Assembly: GCA_003649845.1 (NCBI GenBank)
Contig: QMTB01000070.1
Location: forward strand, 1 to 7,605
DNA length: 7,605 nucleotides
Source: Thermoplasmata archaeon
Lineage (GTDB): Archaea > Thermoplasmatota > E2 > DHVEG-1
Direction of reading: 5' to 3'
This document shows positions 1-5,591 of this stretch, one piece after another (within the stretch, counting starts at the first letter, position 1; the number at the start of each line of letters is the position of its first letter). The translations under genes were made by a program, and so were the position numbers. A model generated the notes under the pieces. The model was given only the letters and a program-made list of their open reading frames with translations. It ran no database searches and was not told where the DNA came from.

Positions 1-6
1 ACAGTA

Positions 7-17
7 AACTTTTTATT
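7..17 (+). promoter_or_regulatory. TATA-like box A of the candidate ncRNA
   Basis: The sequence AACTTTTTATT lies about 27-30 bases before the first base of the outer helix of the RNA starting near 44, the normal archaeal distance from box A to a transcription start. Nearly the same string (ACTTTTATTC) stands in front of the C25 peptidase gene, which supports it as a real promoter element. The surrounding 40 bases are extremely AT-rich, so a chance match remains possible. Confidence 0.4.
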
Positions 18-43
18 CTATTATTATGATAATTGTATTTGTT

Positions 44-205
44 GGGGTGTTGCCAAAGATGATTTTGATTCAACTGGTGAACCCTCTTGGAACGTTGTGG
101 GGAGTATTCTGAGAACTGTCAGGTGTAACACCTGTCTATGATGGATATAGAGGAAAAAGAGGGTACAACGGTTTAATCTATCAGCCCGACACCCCTCCCA
201 CCTTC
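44..205 (+). ncRNA. Candidate structured non-coding RNA, family not recognised
   Basis: I do not recognise this RNA. What is seen: a GC-rich island in very AT-rich flanks, closed by a 9-bp helix (GGGGTGTTG at 44-52 with CGACACCCC at 188-196, one G-U pair). Inside it is a second helix (58-64 with 175-182, 7 bp with one bulged T at 179), then ACCCTCT at 81-87 with AGAGGGT at 158-164. Hairpins occur at 120-134 (CAGGTG, TAA loop, CACCTG), 135-151 (TCTAT/ATAGA) and a weaker one at 103-117. CGTTGT at 93-98 can also pair with ACAACG at 165-170, which crosses the 81-87/158-164 helix and would form a pseudoknot. A TATA-like box precedes it and a T-run follows. No plus-strand gene lies downstream, so a riboswitch is unlikely. 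I looked for hallmarks of RNase P RNA, SRP RNA, 5S rRNA, tRNA and box C/D or H/ACA guides and did not find them. The ends are inferred from the outer helix. Confidence 0.5.
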
Positions 206-211
206 TTTTTT
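203..211 (+). terminator. T-run terminator after the ncRNA
   Basis: TTCTTTTTT follows directly after the C-rich 3' strand of the outer RNA helix. Archaeal RNA polymerase commonly stops at such U-tracts. It is placed where the candidate RNA should end, about ten bases after the closing helix. Confidence 0.45.
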
Positions 212-216
212 AGATA

Positions 217-229
217 ATAAAAAAAGAAT
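217..229 (-). terminator. T-run terminator of the eL31 end of the ribosomal cluster
   Basis: Read leftward, the strand has TTCTTTTTTTATT with seven consecutive T, some 50 bases past the eL31 stop codon, and a second T5 tract just before it. It lies back to back with the plus-strand T-run of the candidate RNA, so the two converging transcripts would stop within about 25 bases of each other. Confidence 0.5.
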
Positions 230-275
230 GTAAAAATAATAGAAAATATAGAAGTTGGAGATAAGTTTATATTTT

Positions 276-929
276 TTATTCTTCTTTTTTAGTGGAATCT
301 TCCGAGGTTTTCTCTTCTTTTTCTGTAGGTTGATCCTCTGATGCTTCTGTTTTTTCTTCAGCAGATTTCTTCTTCTCTTCGGCTTCCTCTGTTATTTCTT
401 CTTTTGTCTCTTCAATAATTTCTTTCTTAGGCTCTTCACTAGTTTCTTCTTCCTCAGAGGGTTCTTCTTCTATAGTTTCTTCGGTTTCGTCTTTTTCCTC
501 CTCCTTTTCATGTTTATGTTTCTTCTTTTTGATTTTGACTTCTCCTTCTGCTGTTGGTACTACCTCGTATTCCTCTTCCTCCTCTAACTCTTCTTCCTCT
601 TCTTTGATTAGAATTGGTTTCTTCTTCTCTCTCTCCTCTAGTAATATTTCTCTCTTAGATTTTTTGAATTCTAATTCTGGTAAATATGCCTCTACTACTC
701 CATCTTCGAATTTAACTGCTTTAACCCTTATTTTACTGAGCATCTTATATTTTCCTCGTTTCCATATCTCTCTATTTAAGGAATCATCTATCCATATCTT
801 CTCCATAGGTGTCTTCATATGTCTACTGAGATATTCTTTTACTCTTTTCATAGCTGTTGGTGCCGCACGTGATGATTTATATCCAATGGTTTTTAGTGGT
901 ATAGTATATATTCTCTCTGTTTCAGGCAT
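276..929 (-). CDS. rpl31e: Large-subunit ribosomal protein eL31 (L31e) with a long acidic C-terminal extension
   Basis: eL31 sits on the large ribosomal subunit near the polypeptide exit tunnel. Residues 5-85 match the family: RIYTIPL near the start, RAAPTAMKRVKEYLSRHMK, then an IDDSLN-xx-IW block and IRVKAVKFEDGVVEAYLPE. Archaeal eL31 is normally about 80-100 residues, but this protein has 217. Residues 91-217 form one uninterrupted low-complexity tail, about 41% Glu by count, with Lys and some Ser/Thr/Pro. It includes an almost pure Glu block (109-120) and a Lys/His patch (132-140). The tail is probably disordered or a single charged helix. The ATG is preceded by GAGGTTGA, and the gap from the eL39 stop is 14 bases, so it is co-transcribed and last in the cluster. 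The tail could be a lineage-specific extension or an old read-through into flanking sequence. The eL31 identity is firm; the tail's role is unknown. Confidence 0.93.
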   Translation of the reverse strand: MPETERIYTIPLKTIGYKSSRAAPTAMKRVKEYLSRHMKTPMEKIWIDDSLNREIWKRGKYKMLSKIRVKAVKFEDGVVEAYLPELEFKKSKREILLEEREKKKPILIKEEEEELEEEEEYEVVPTAEGEVKIKKKKHKHEKEEEKDETEETIEEEPSEEEETSEEPKKEIIEETKEEITEEAEEKKKSAEEKTEASEDQPTEKEEKTSEDSTKKEE

Positions 930-943
930 AATTTTTCAACCTC

Positions 944-1102
944 TCAGCTTTTTTTGAGTTTATTTCTACGCCAGTTTCTAGTTTTCGGATGCCTTAGAAA
1001 TCTACGGTTTGTTCTAATCATAATCCAAGCTGGTACTCTACGGTTACTTTTCGTTGCTTTGTTTAAACGAATTTTTCTTGCAAGGGGTTTATTTGATGAC
1101 AT
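944..1102 (-). CDS. rpl39e: Large-subunit ribosomal protein eL39 (L39e)
   Basis: This 52-residue, strongly basic protein lines the peptide exit tunnel of the archaeal large subunit. I translated it by hand from the ATG at 1102 to a TGA at 944-946. It opens MSSNKPLARKIRLNKA, continues with the family signature NRRVPAWIMIRTNRR, and ends with HPKTRNWRRNKLKKS. This is the expected full length of about 51 residues with the typical RNWRRxKL end. The start follows the PDCD5 stop by two bases, and an AAGGAGAAG ribosome-binding sequence lies inside the end of that gene, so the two are translationally close. No zinc-binding or other domain is expected. Its position between PDCD5 and eL31 is the usual archaeal order. 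The gene is easy to miss because of its size. Confidence 0.95.
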   Translation of the reverse strand: MSSNKPLARKIRLNKATKSNRRVPAWIMIRTNRRFLRHPKTRNWRRNKLKKS

Positions 1103-1104
1103 CT

Positions 1105-1434
1105 CTATCTTCTCCTTATTTTGATATCACGTTTCTTTGGTATCAATCTAGATAGAAGCTCCTTAAGTTGTGCATCTGTTATTTTATTTCTAAGTCTACC
1201 ACTTTGAGCTAGTATTATCAACTGGTTTTCTATCTGCTCTGCTATTACAGGTCTAGCCATTTTTATCGTATTCAAACGCTGTCTCGCTTCAGGTGTAAGT
1301 ATAGATCTCAGTATCATCTTCCTAGTTTCTTCGTATTCCTCTCGCTGTATCTCCTGTTCCTCAACTGATTGACTCAGTTGTTCTTGAAGTTGTTTTAAAC
1401 GTTTCTTTCGGAGCTCCTCAAGTTCTTCATCCAT
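1105..1434 (-). CDS. PDCD5/TFAR19-family DNA-binding protein
   Basis: The 109-residue protein is an archaeal homologue of human programmed cell death protein 5. The family binds DNA or nucleic acid and folds as a compact helical bundle, but its role in archaea is not settled. Residues 1-40 are a charged helix rich in Glu, Lys and Gln. The conserved core is at 42-104: RSILTPEARQRLNTIKMARP, then AEQIENQLIILAQSGRL, KITDAQLKELL and KKRDIKI near the end. Length and the basic end (IRRR) fit the family. The ATG is preceded by GAGGTTAA, which overlaps the eS19 stop codon; the gap is 14 bases. The gene runs almost directly into eL39. The fixed place among ribosomal proteins in archaea suggests a link to translation or growth, but this is inference from context. 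Confidence 0.92.
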   Translation of the reverse strand: MDEELEELRKKRLKQLQEQLSQSVEEQEIQREEYEETRKMILRSILTPEARQRLNTIKMARPVIAEQIENQLIILAQSGRLRNKITDAQLKELLSRLIPKKRDIKIRRR

Positions 1435-1448
1435 TTTTTAATTTAACC

Positions 1449-1901
1449 TCAATATTTCTCTAATCCAGGATATTTATCCTTTATTTTTTGTAATAATTCA
1501 TATGCAGTATTATCAAGGAATGATTGACCTTTGGATGTAATTTTCCTTCCTTTTCCTCTCACCTTTGAAACATAGCCTGCTTCTTCTAGTTGCTGTAATG
1601 CTCTCCTTATAATTGAACCGCTGCCACCTCGAGCTTTATATGGTTTTGAACCTCTATCTTTCTTTCCACCATACTCTGCTCTAAGAGCTTCAACTCCTAT
1701 AGGTCCGTGAAGGTATATCTTGCGGAGTATTGAAGCACATCTTATACACCACCAGTCTCTATTATCAGGTGGGTTTTCTCTAGCTACGCTTGTCTTCGAG
1801 AAGGTATTCTGCTCCGGTAGTTTTATAACTGGATTATCCCGGAGTTTATTAGCTATTTCATCGATTAATTCTTTTGCTGGAACATCATATACCGTGGTCA
1901 T
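1449..1901 (-). CDS. rps19e: Small-subunit ribosomal protein eS19 (S19e)
   Basis: eS19 is a helical, winged-helix-like protein of the small subunit, needed for subunit maturation in archaea and eukaryotes. The 150-residue product begins MTTVYDVPAKELI, as archaeal eS19 does. It contains RDWWCIRCASILRKIYLHGPIGVEALR, a Gly/Lys-rich loop (YGGKKDRGSKPYKARGGSGS), and IIRRALQQLEEAGYV followed by GKGRKITSKGQSFLD. I chose the ATG at 1901. An upstream in-frame TTG at 1910 would add three residues, but the GGAG motif at 1913-1916 is only two bases from that TTG and eleven from the ATG. The gene follows Rnp4 with a 66-base gap that contains its own TATA-like box. It may therefore be transcribed both from the Rnp4 promoter and independently. 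No odd features are seen in the protein. Confidence 0.95.
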   Translation of the reverse strand: MTTVYDVPAKELIDEIANKLRDNPVIKLPEQNTFSKTSVARENPPDNRDWWCIRCASILRKIYLHGPIGVEALRAEYGGKKDRGSKPYKARGGSGSIIRRALQQLEEAGYVSKVRGKGRKITSKGQSFLDNTAYELLQKIKDKYPGLEKY

Positions 1902-1912
1902 ATGCTTCAAGA

Positions 1913-1916
1913 CTCC
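1913..1916 (-). promoter_or_regulatory. Ribosome-binding site deciding the eS19 start
   Basis: GGAG on the minus strand lies 11 bases before the ATG at 1901 and only 2 bases before the alternative TTG at 1910. The spacing excludes the TTG as the normal start, which agrees with the MTTVYDVP start typical of archaeal eS19. Confidence 0.55.
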
Positions 1917-1946
1917 ATAGATGTGAATATCGGTAATGAAACAATT

Positions 1947-1956
1947 CTTATTTAAG
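1947..1956 (-). promoter_or_regulatory. TATA-like box in front of eS19
   Basis: CTTAAATAAG (minus strand) lies about 50 bases before the eS19 ATG. A start 25-27 bases downstream would give a leader of roughly 24 bases that includes the GGAG ribosome-binding site. This could be an internal promoter that lets eS19 and the genes after it be transcribed without Rnp4. The motif is short and the region AT-rich. Confidence 0.35.
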
Positions 1957-1967
1957 CATACCGCTCC

Positions 1968-2282
1968 CTATGATTTAAAAGGGCGTCTTATAAACTTTTT
2001 GCAATTATAACAGTATATAACTATTTTACCTTTATTAATCCTAATACGACATGTTACACCTGGTAGTAGATAATGATAGCAGTGTTTACAAAATCTGTGT
2101 TTATACTTTTTTGGTATCCGTGTTAAAGTTCGCATAGAGATTCTTCTAGCTATTTCAACATATCTATTTGCAAGTTCTAACTCACCACTCATGGCCTTCT
2201 CTTCAGCCATTTTAAAAAGCTTATTTATCCTACTACGTGCAATCTTCCTCTGAGTTTTCTTATCTACATATCGTCTGCCCAT
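1968..2282 (-). CDS. rnp4: RNase P protein component Rnp4 (Rpp21/Rpr2 family)
   Basis: Rnp4 (human Rpp21) is a protein subunit of archaeal RNase P, the ribozyme that removes 5' leaders from tRNA precursors. It pairs with Rnp1 (Rpp29) and binds the specificity part of the RNA. The 104-residue protein has a basic helical N-terminal half with ARSRINKLFKMAEE and ANRYVEIARRISMRTLTRIP, the typical YVxxARRISMRTxxRxP signature. A zinc ribbon follows: Cys65 and Cys68 (FCKHC), then Cys91 and Cys94 (CYNC). All four zinc ligands are present. It is the first gene of the cluster, with a clear TATA box about 45 bases before the ATG and an AGGTTG ribosome-binding motif. No RNase P RNA is recognised in this window. 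Length and motifs match the family well. Confidence 0.93.
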   Translation of the reverse strand: MGRRYVDKKTQRKIARSRINKLFKMAEEKAMSGELELANRYVEIARRISMRTLTRIPKKYKHRFCKHCYHYLLPGVTCRIRINKGKIVIYCYNCKKFIRRPFKS

Positions 2283-2321
2283 TACAACCTGAGGAATAAA
2301 TCATAACATTAAAAACTAGAT

Positions 2322-2331
2322 GGTATAAATA
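2322..2331 (-). promoter_or_regulatory. rnp4: TATA box of the Rnp4-ribosomal protein cluster
   Basis: Minus-strand TATTTATACC is close to the archaeal box A consensus. A start about 26 bases downstream would fall near 2300 and give a leader of some 17 bases, just enough for the AGGTTG ribosome-binding site before the ATG at 2282. It is one of the best promoter matches in the window. Confidence 0.55.
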
Positions 2332-2367
2332 GAACTAAGATAACCTTGTTTTTTTATGGTGAATATA

Positions 2368-2380
2368 TAGTTGACAACTA
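2368..2380. repeat. Short palindrome between the C25 gene and the Rnp4 promoter
   Basis: TAGTTG-A-CAACTA is a perfect 6-bp inverted repeat around one central base. It lies about 37-50 bases upstream of the Rnp4 TATA box and directly after the T-run of the C25 peptidase gene. It could be an operator or a small hairpin assisting termination. Its length makes a chance origin quite possible. Confidence 0.3.
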
Positions 2381-2397
2381 AAAATAAAAAAAAAGAG
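2381..2397 (-). terminator. T-run terminator of the C25 peptidase gene
   Basis: Just past the stop codon, minus-strand CTCTTTTTTTTTATTTT contains nine T, an A and four more T. It begins within about ten bases of the stop and separates the peptidase gene from the ribosomal cluster promoter downstream. Confidence 0.6.
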
Positions 2398-2400
2398 GGT

Positions 2401-4323
2401 TTAATGGTTATAGCCACCTAGTTTCAAACTTGGATCTCCAAATAGTTGATATACTGTTACAGCATGGTATTCCTCTATCTGTTCCATAGGGTTTTCTGTA
2501 ACAAATTTTTCTATAGAACCACCATGTGCTTCTCCAAGTGTAGTAGCGTTATTCTGTCCTATCTCATAGTAAAAGTTTACCTCTAATTCTGCGTTTAAAC
2601 TAAGAGGATCATTATCCCATCCAAGTCCATATCCTGTGCAACCTGTTGAAGCTATTGCTCCACCCCATGGTATAACACATAAACCCCAGCTGAAACAAAA
2701 TGGCGTTGGATACCAAGTCCAATAATAGTTATAATTGGTTTTTCTATTCAAAAGTATCTTCATTATAGATATATTGAACAACCCGTTATGGCAACCACCA
2801 ACTAGTACAACAGGTAGTTTATCCTTATTTTTTAGTTTCCAGAAATCTAAGGTACTTAATCCACCAGCCCAATCGGTAGGATATTCTCCATCAGCCCATA
2901 TTGTATCCCATAACATTGGGTTACCATGACCTTCAAATAATACATAGCCAGCACCTTCAGATATAGCCTTTGAGATATCCCCTGGAACCGGACAGAGACC
3001 ACCGGTGTCTCTATTAGAAGCATAAACTCTTATAGGCTCAACAAGATTACCCATATAGTTGAAAGCTAGATCACATAGGTATTCTCCATCTGGCTGTCCG
3101 TTGTAGATTTCAAAGGTTTTGCCAGCTATACCTAGCATCCTTTTAAACCATGGTTTAGCTTCCGGAGCTGTAGATTCATAGTTGATGATTTTATCTACCA
3201 GTATACCTACTTCATTAGTATTCCTACAGGCAAGTCTACCTACGTATATATCGGGTATTAAATCTAAAACATCTTTTTTACCTACTAGATTTGACCATTG
3301 TGCGAATATACCATTGCCATTAGAATCCCAGTCTTCAAACTCCCAGCTTTGAGTAGATTCATTGTATCTATATATGTCAGCATAGTATAGATCGGAGATG
3401 CAGCCATATTCATCTGGAGCTTCTCCACCTCCAGGTAGATGAATCTGAGTGTATCTCACTGGTACATACCAATCTTTACTACCCTCATTGGGACCATCTT
3501 TATCTTGTGCATAGAGATAGGATTTAAGTCCACCTACTAGTAATACATATTTTATATTCCATTGTTCAATAGCATCTTTAATAAAATATTTAATCTGCTC
3601 TGGTTTATCTCTACTTTGATATTCCCGGTAGATCTCTTCCGTTGTTTTTAGAATAGTTTTAACACCCATACTATTTTTGTGATCTATAAGAGGTTGCAAT
3701 GCTTGTGAGAATATCTCTGGAGTTATTATTACTAGATCATAGGTTGAAGAAGATGTAGTAGAGCTTCCAGGATCATTATACAGTATTTCTATCTCAGCAT
3801 CATCTATATAGTATATTCTATTCTCTGCAGGTAGATATTGAACAGGGTGAATCTCAACTGTTACAAAAGTAGTTTGTATACCATTTCCATCAAGTCCACA
3901 TCTTATACTATAGGTATACCAGTTACCAGGAAACATATTATAGCTGTTATAGGTTTCCTCATCTTCGTAGAGTTTAATATTGTGAGTATAATCTTCTATA
4001 ACTGCTCTTGGAGCAGGTATAATCTTAGTGTTAATCTTTTCCTCTAGAATATTAGAATATCTAATTGTAACACTTTTAATCTCAGCTTTTCTTGAGAAGG
4101 TAAATGTCTTCCTATAGGTAGGTAGCATAGGTTTATCTGGATAGTTTAGATGAGAATTTGCCTCATCTAGATGTATAGTTAGATAGTTTCCTTTAAATTG
4201 AAATTCTGGTTTGGAGAATTCTATAAACTCTGTTTTCTTAGATACCTTATCTAGTACACCAGAGGCAGCTACGCTACTTAAAATTAAAGCCCCTATGGTT
4301 AATATTAAAACTATTTTCTTCAT
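2401..4323 (-). CDS. Secreted gingipain-like cysteine peptidase, family C25
   Basis: This is probably an extracellular endopeptidase of the caspase-like C25 (gingipain) fold, acting with a His-Cys dyad. The 640-residue product starts with a signal peptide (MKK, hydrophobic stretch to about residue 17, then SVAASG). Residues about 25-185 resemble the C25 propeptide region (YPDKPMLPTYRKTF). The catalytic region runs from about 195 to the end: DLVIITPEIF, HKNSMGVKT, SDLYYADI and IPDIYVGRLACRNTNEV. Catalytic His466 is in LFEGHGNP and Cys511 in VVLVGGCHNG. It ends just after YQLFGDPSLKLGG, the usual end of the catalytic domain, with no C-terminal anchor, dockerin or sorting domain, so it may be released freely. 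I chose the ATG at 4323 because GGGGGT lies 7 bases upstream and the signal peptide begins there; an in-frame ATG at 4347 would add eight residues. It has its own likely promoter and a strong T-run. Cleavage specificity (Arg or Lys) cannot be read from the sequence. Such peptidases have been reported in sediment archaea of the MBG-D type. Confidence 0.9.
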   Translation of the reverse strand: MKKIVLILTIGALILSSVAASGVLDKVSKKTEFIEFSKPEFQFKGNYLTIHLDEANSHLNYPDKPMLPTYRKTFTFSRKAEIKSVTIRYSNILEEKINTKIIPAPRAVIEDYTHNIKLYEDEETYNSYNMFPGNWYTYSIRCGLDGNGIQTTFVTVEIHPVQYLPAENRIYYIDDAEIEILYNDPGSSTTSSSTYDLVIITPEIFSQALQPLIDHKNSMGVKTILKTTEEIYREYQSRDKPEQIKYFIKDAIEQWNIKYVLLVGGLKSYLYAQDKDGPNEGSKDWYVPVRYTQIHLPGGGEAPDEYGCISDLYYADIYRYNESTQSWEFEDWDSNGNGIFAQWSNLVGKKDVLDLIPDIYVGRLACRNTNEVGILVDKIINYESTAPEAKPWFKRMLGIAGKTFEIYNGQPDGEYLCDLAFNYMGNLVEPIRVYASNRDTGGLCPVPGDISKAISEGAGYVLFEGHGNPMLWDTIWADGEYPTDWAGGLSTLDFWKLKNKDKLPVVLVGGCHNGLFNISIMKILLNRKTNYNYYWTWYPTPFCFSWGLCVIPWGGAIASTGCTGYGLGWDNDPLSLNAELEVNFYYEIGQNNATTLGEAHGGSIEKFVTENPMEQIEEYHAVTVYQLFGDPSLKLGGYNH

Positions 4324-4330
4324 TTTTATA

Positions 4331-4336
4331 ACCCCC
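4331..4336 (-). promoter_or_regulatory. Ribosome-binding site deciding the C25 peptidase start
   Basis: Minus-strand GGGGGT (followed by TAT) lies 7 bases before the ATG at 4323. It falls downstream of the alternative ATG at 4347, so it can only serve the inner start, which also gives a clean signal peptide. Confidence 0.6.
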
Positions 4337-4356
4337 AAATTAAACATGCATTTCTA

Positions 4357-4366
4357 GAATAAAAGT
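4357..4366 (-). promoter_or_regulatory. TATA-like box of the C25 peptidase gene
   Basis: ACTTTTATTC on the minus strand would place a transcription start near 4335, only about a dozen bases before the ATG and just including the ribosome-binding site. The string is nearly identical to the box in front of the candidate RNA at the left edge of the window. Confidence 0.4.
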
Positions 4367-4405
4367 TTTTTCATTAGATATATGATAAATTGAATATTAT
4401 TAAAA

Positions 4406-4939
4406 CTATTTTTTCTGTTCCCTCAGTTTTTCTATATATCTATCTGCATCTTCCTTTACCCATTGAGAGACATCATATTTTACTATAGATCCATCTGGTT
4501 TTAATGTTACAACCTTTTTTATACCAGCGTTTATAAGCGCCCTCTTACATCTATCACAGGGTCTACCTTCCTCTGTAACATTTCCATCAGGATTCTGTCC
4601 ATAAAGATATAATATACCATCTAGAACACTTGAACCATGTCTAGCTGCATTGAGCAAAGCATTTTCTTCTGCATGAACCGCTGGGCAGTAATCGTAACCT
4701 GTATAGGAGGGTAGATTCAATAGATCTTTGAGACAACCAACTTCATTACAGTTTACTGACCCTCTAGCAGGTCCATTATAGCCGGTTGAAACAATTACAT
4801 CTCCTTTTACAATTATAGCTCCAAATTGTCTCCTTACACATGGTGATCTCTGAGCTACAGCTTTTGCTATATTCAGGTAATATCTATCCTTATCAGGTCT
4901 AAAATTTTTAGTATTTCTTGAAATATTTTCTACCAACAT
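4406..4939 (-). CDS. Deoxycytidylate (dCMP) deaminase, zinc-dependent
   Basis: Enzymes of this ComEB/dCMP deaminase family convert dCMP to dUMP in the cytoplasm, supplying dUMP for thymidylate synthesis. The 177-residue protein has the complete deaminase core: CVRRQFGAIIV (34-44), GYNGPARG (53-60), then HAEENAL with zinc ligand His89 and catalytic Glu91, and PCDRCKRALINAGI with zinc ligands Cys128 and Cys131. Cys64, Cys69 and Cys85 before the core match the extra cysteines common in the dCMP branch, which can hold a second zinc. This and the NGPARG block favour dCMP over free cytidine as substrate. The first 18 residues are a variable extension. The ATG is preceded by GGGTTATCA. The gene is divergent from the PfpI-like gene and lies 82 bases upstream of the C25 gene in the same direction. 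No strong terminator is seen between them, so read-through is possible. Confidence 0.9.
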   Translation of the reverse strand: MLVENISRNTKNFRPDKDRYYLNIAKAVAQRSPCVRRQFGAIIVKGDVIVSTGYNGPARGSVNCNEVGCLKDLLNLPSYTGYDYCPAVHAEENALLNAARHGSSVLDGILYLYGQNPDGNVTEEGRPCDRCKRALINAGIKKVVTLKPDGSIVKYDVSQWVKEDADRYIEKLREQKK

Positions 4940-5031
4940 TGATAACCCTATTATACTCTAGTTTTTGAGATTTATGTTTTTCAAGAAAGAAATTGTAGAT
5001 AAAAAATTATCTAGAGCATAGGGTTTTAAAA

Positions 5032-5040
5032 TTTTAAATA
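5032..5040 (+). promoter_or_regulatory. TATA box of the PfpI-like gene (probably leaderless)
   Basis: TTTTAAATA is centred about 28 bases before the ATG at 5064. With normal archaeal spacing, transcription would begin at or within a few bases of the start codon. No ribosome-binding motif is present in front of the ATG (GATATCTATTATCT), which agrees with a leaderless mRNA. Confidence 0.55.
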
Positions 5041-5063
5041 TCGATAAATGATATCTATTATCT

Positions 5064-5564
5064 ATGAAAGCTATAATTTTAGCAGAGAATGATTTTGAAG
5101 ATCTAGAGTTATTTTACCCTTATTATAGGTTAATGGAGGAAGGTATAAAGGTAGAGGTTGCTTCTACTCAGAGGGAGATAACAGGTAAAAGAGGTTATAC
5201 TCTCAAACCTGATATGAATTATAAAGATGTTAATCCTAGAGATTATGATATCCTAGTTATTCCAGGTGGTAAATCCCCTGAGCGGGTTCGTTTAAATAAA
5301 GATGCTTTAGCTATAGTTAAACATTTCTTTGAGGAAGATAAACCTGTAGCAATAATATGTCATGGTGTACAGGTTTTAATATCAGCAGGTGTAGTAAAGG
5401 GAAAGAAAATAACATGTTGGTATGGTGTTAAAGATGATCTCATCGCTGCTGGTGGAGAATTTATAGATGCTGTAACTGTAGATGGTAATATAGTATCAGC
5501 TAGAAATCCCGGTGATCTAGCAGAGTGGATGAGGAAGTTACTATCTATACTACAGAAAAGCTGA
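5064..5564 (+). CDS. pfpI: PfpI/DJ-1 superfamily protein (peptidase C56-like or deglycase)
   Basis: Members of this cytoplasmic family were first described as intracellular ATP-independent peptidases (PfpI, PH1704) and later as possible protein or glyoxal deglycases; the true reaction is debated. The 166-residue protein matches the family in length and motifs. Glu12 sits in NDFEDLEL, the strand DYDILVIPGGKSPERVR includes Glu73, and the nucleophile elbow is AIICHGVQVL with Cys99 and His100. ITCWYGVKDDLIAAGGEF and the VSARNPGDLAEW end also fit. In PH1704 the active site is formed between subunits by Cys100, His101 and Glu74 of a neighbour, and the equivalent residues are all here. No signal peptide is seen, so it acts inside the cell. 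It is divergent from the dCMP deaminase and convergent with the C1 peptidase gene (27 bases between stops, no clear T-run). A leaderless mRNA is likely. Confidence 0.9.
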   Translation: MKAIILAENDFEDLELFYPYYRLMEEGIKVEVASTQREITGKRGYTLKPDMNYKDVNPRDYDILVIPGGKSPERVRLNKDALAIVKHFFEEDKPVAIICHGVQVLISAGVVKGKKITCWYGVKDDLIAAGGEFIDAVTVDGNIVSARNPGDLAEWMRKLLSILQKS

Positions 5565-5591
5565 ATAAAATCTTAGAGAGAATTTTAGGTA

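Noticed and set aside
26..112. Small plus-strand reading frame of 28 codons starting MIIVFVGVLPK
   Set aside because: It has no ribosome-binding site, crosses into the GC-rich structured RNA, and several of its codons are explained by helix strands at 44-52, 58-64 and 81-87.
44..205. RNase P RNA, SRP RNA or 5S rRNA as identity of the left-edge RNA
   Set aside because: The conserved RNase P blocks (GAGGAAAGTC, ACAGAA), the SRP helix 8 motif and the 5S CCGAAC/GAAGTTAAGC motifs are absent, and the length of about 155 bases fits none of them.
44..205. Box C/D guide RNA, because GATGATT, CTGA and TGATGG occur
   Set aside because: The boxes are badly spaced, there is no terminal CTGA, and archaeal guides are only about 50-70 bases.
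276..659. Tandem DNA repeat or frameshift artefact in the eL31 tail
   Set aside because: No repeat unit recurs at the DNA level; the frame stays open to a single TAA, and the low complexity is at the amino acid level.
529..957. Plus-strand frame opposite eL31, rich in Ser and Leu
   Set aside because: It is the mirror of the Glu/Lys codons of the eL31 tail; it resembles no family and the opposite strand carries a certain gene.
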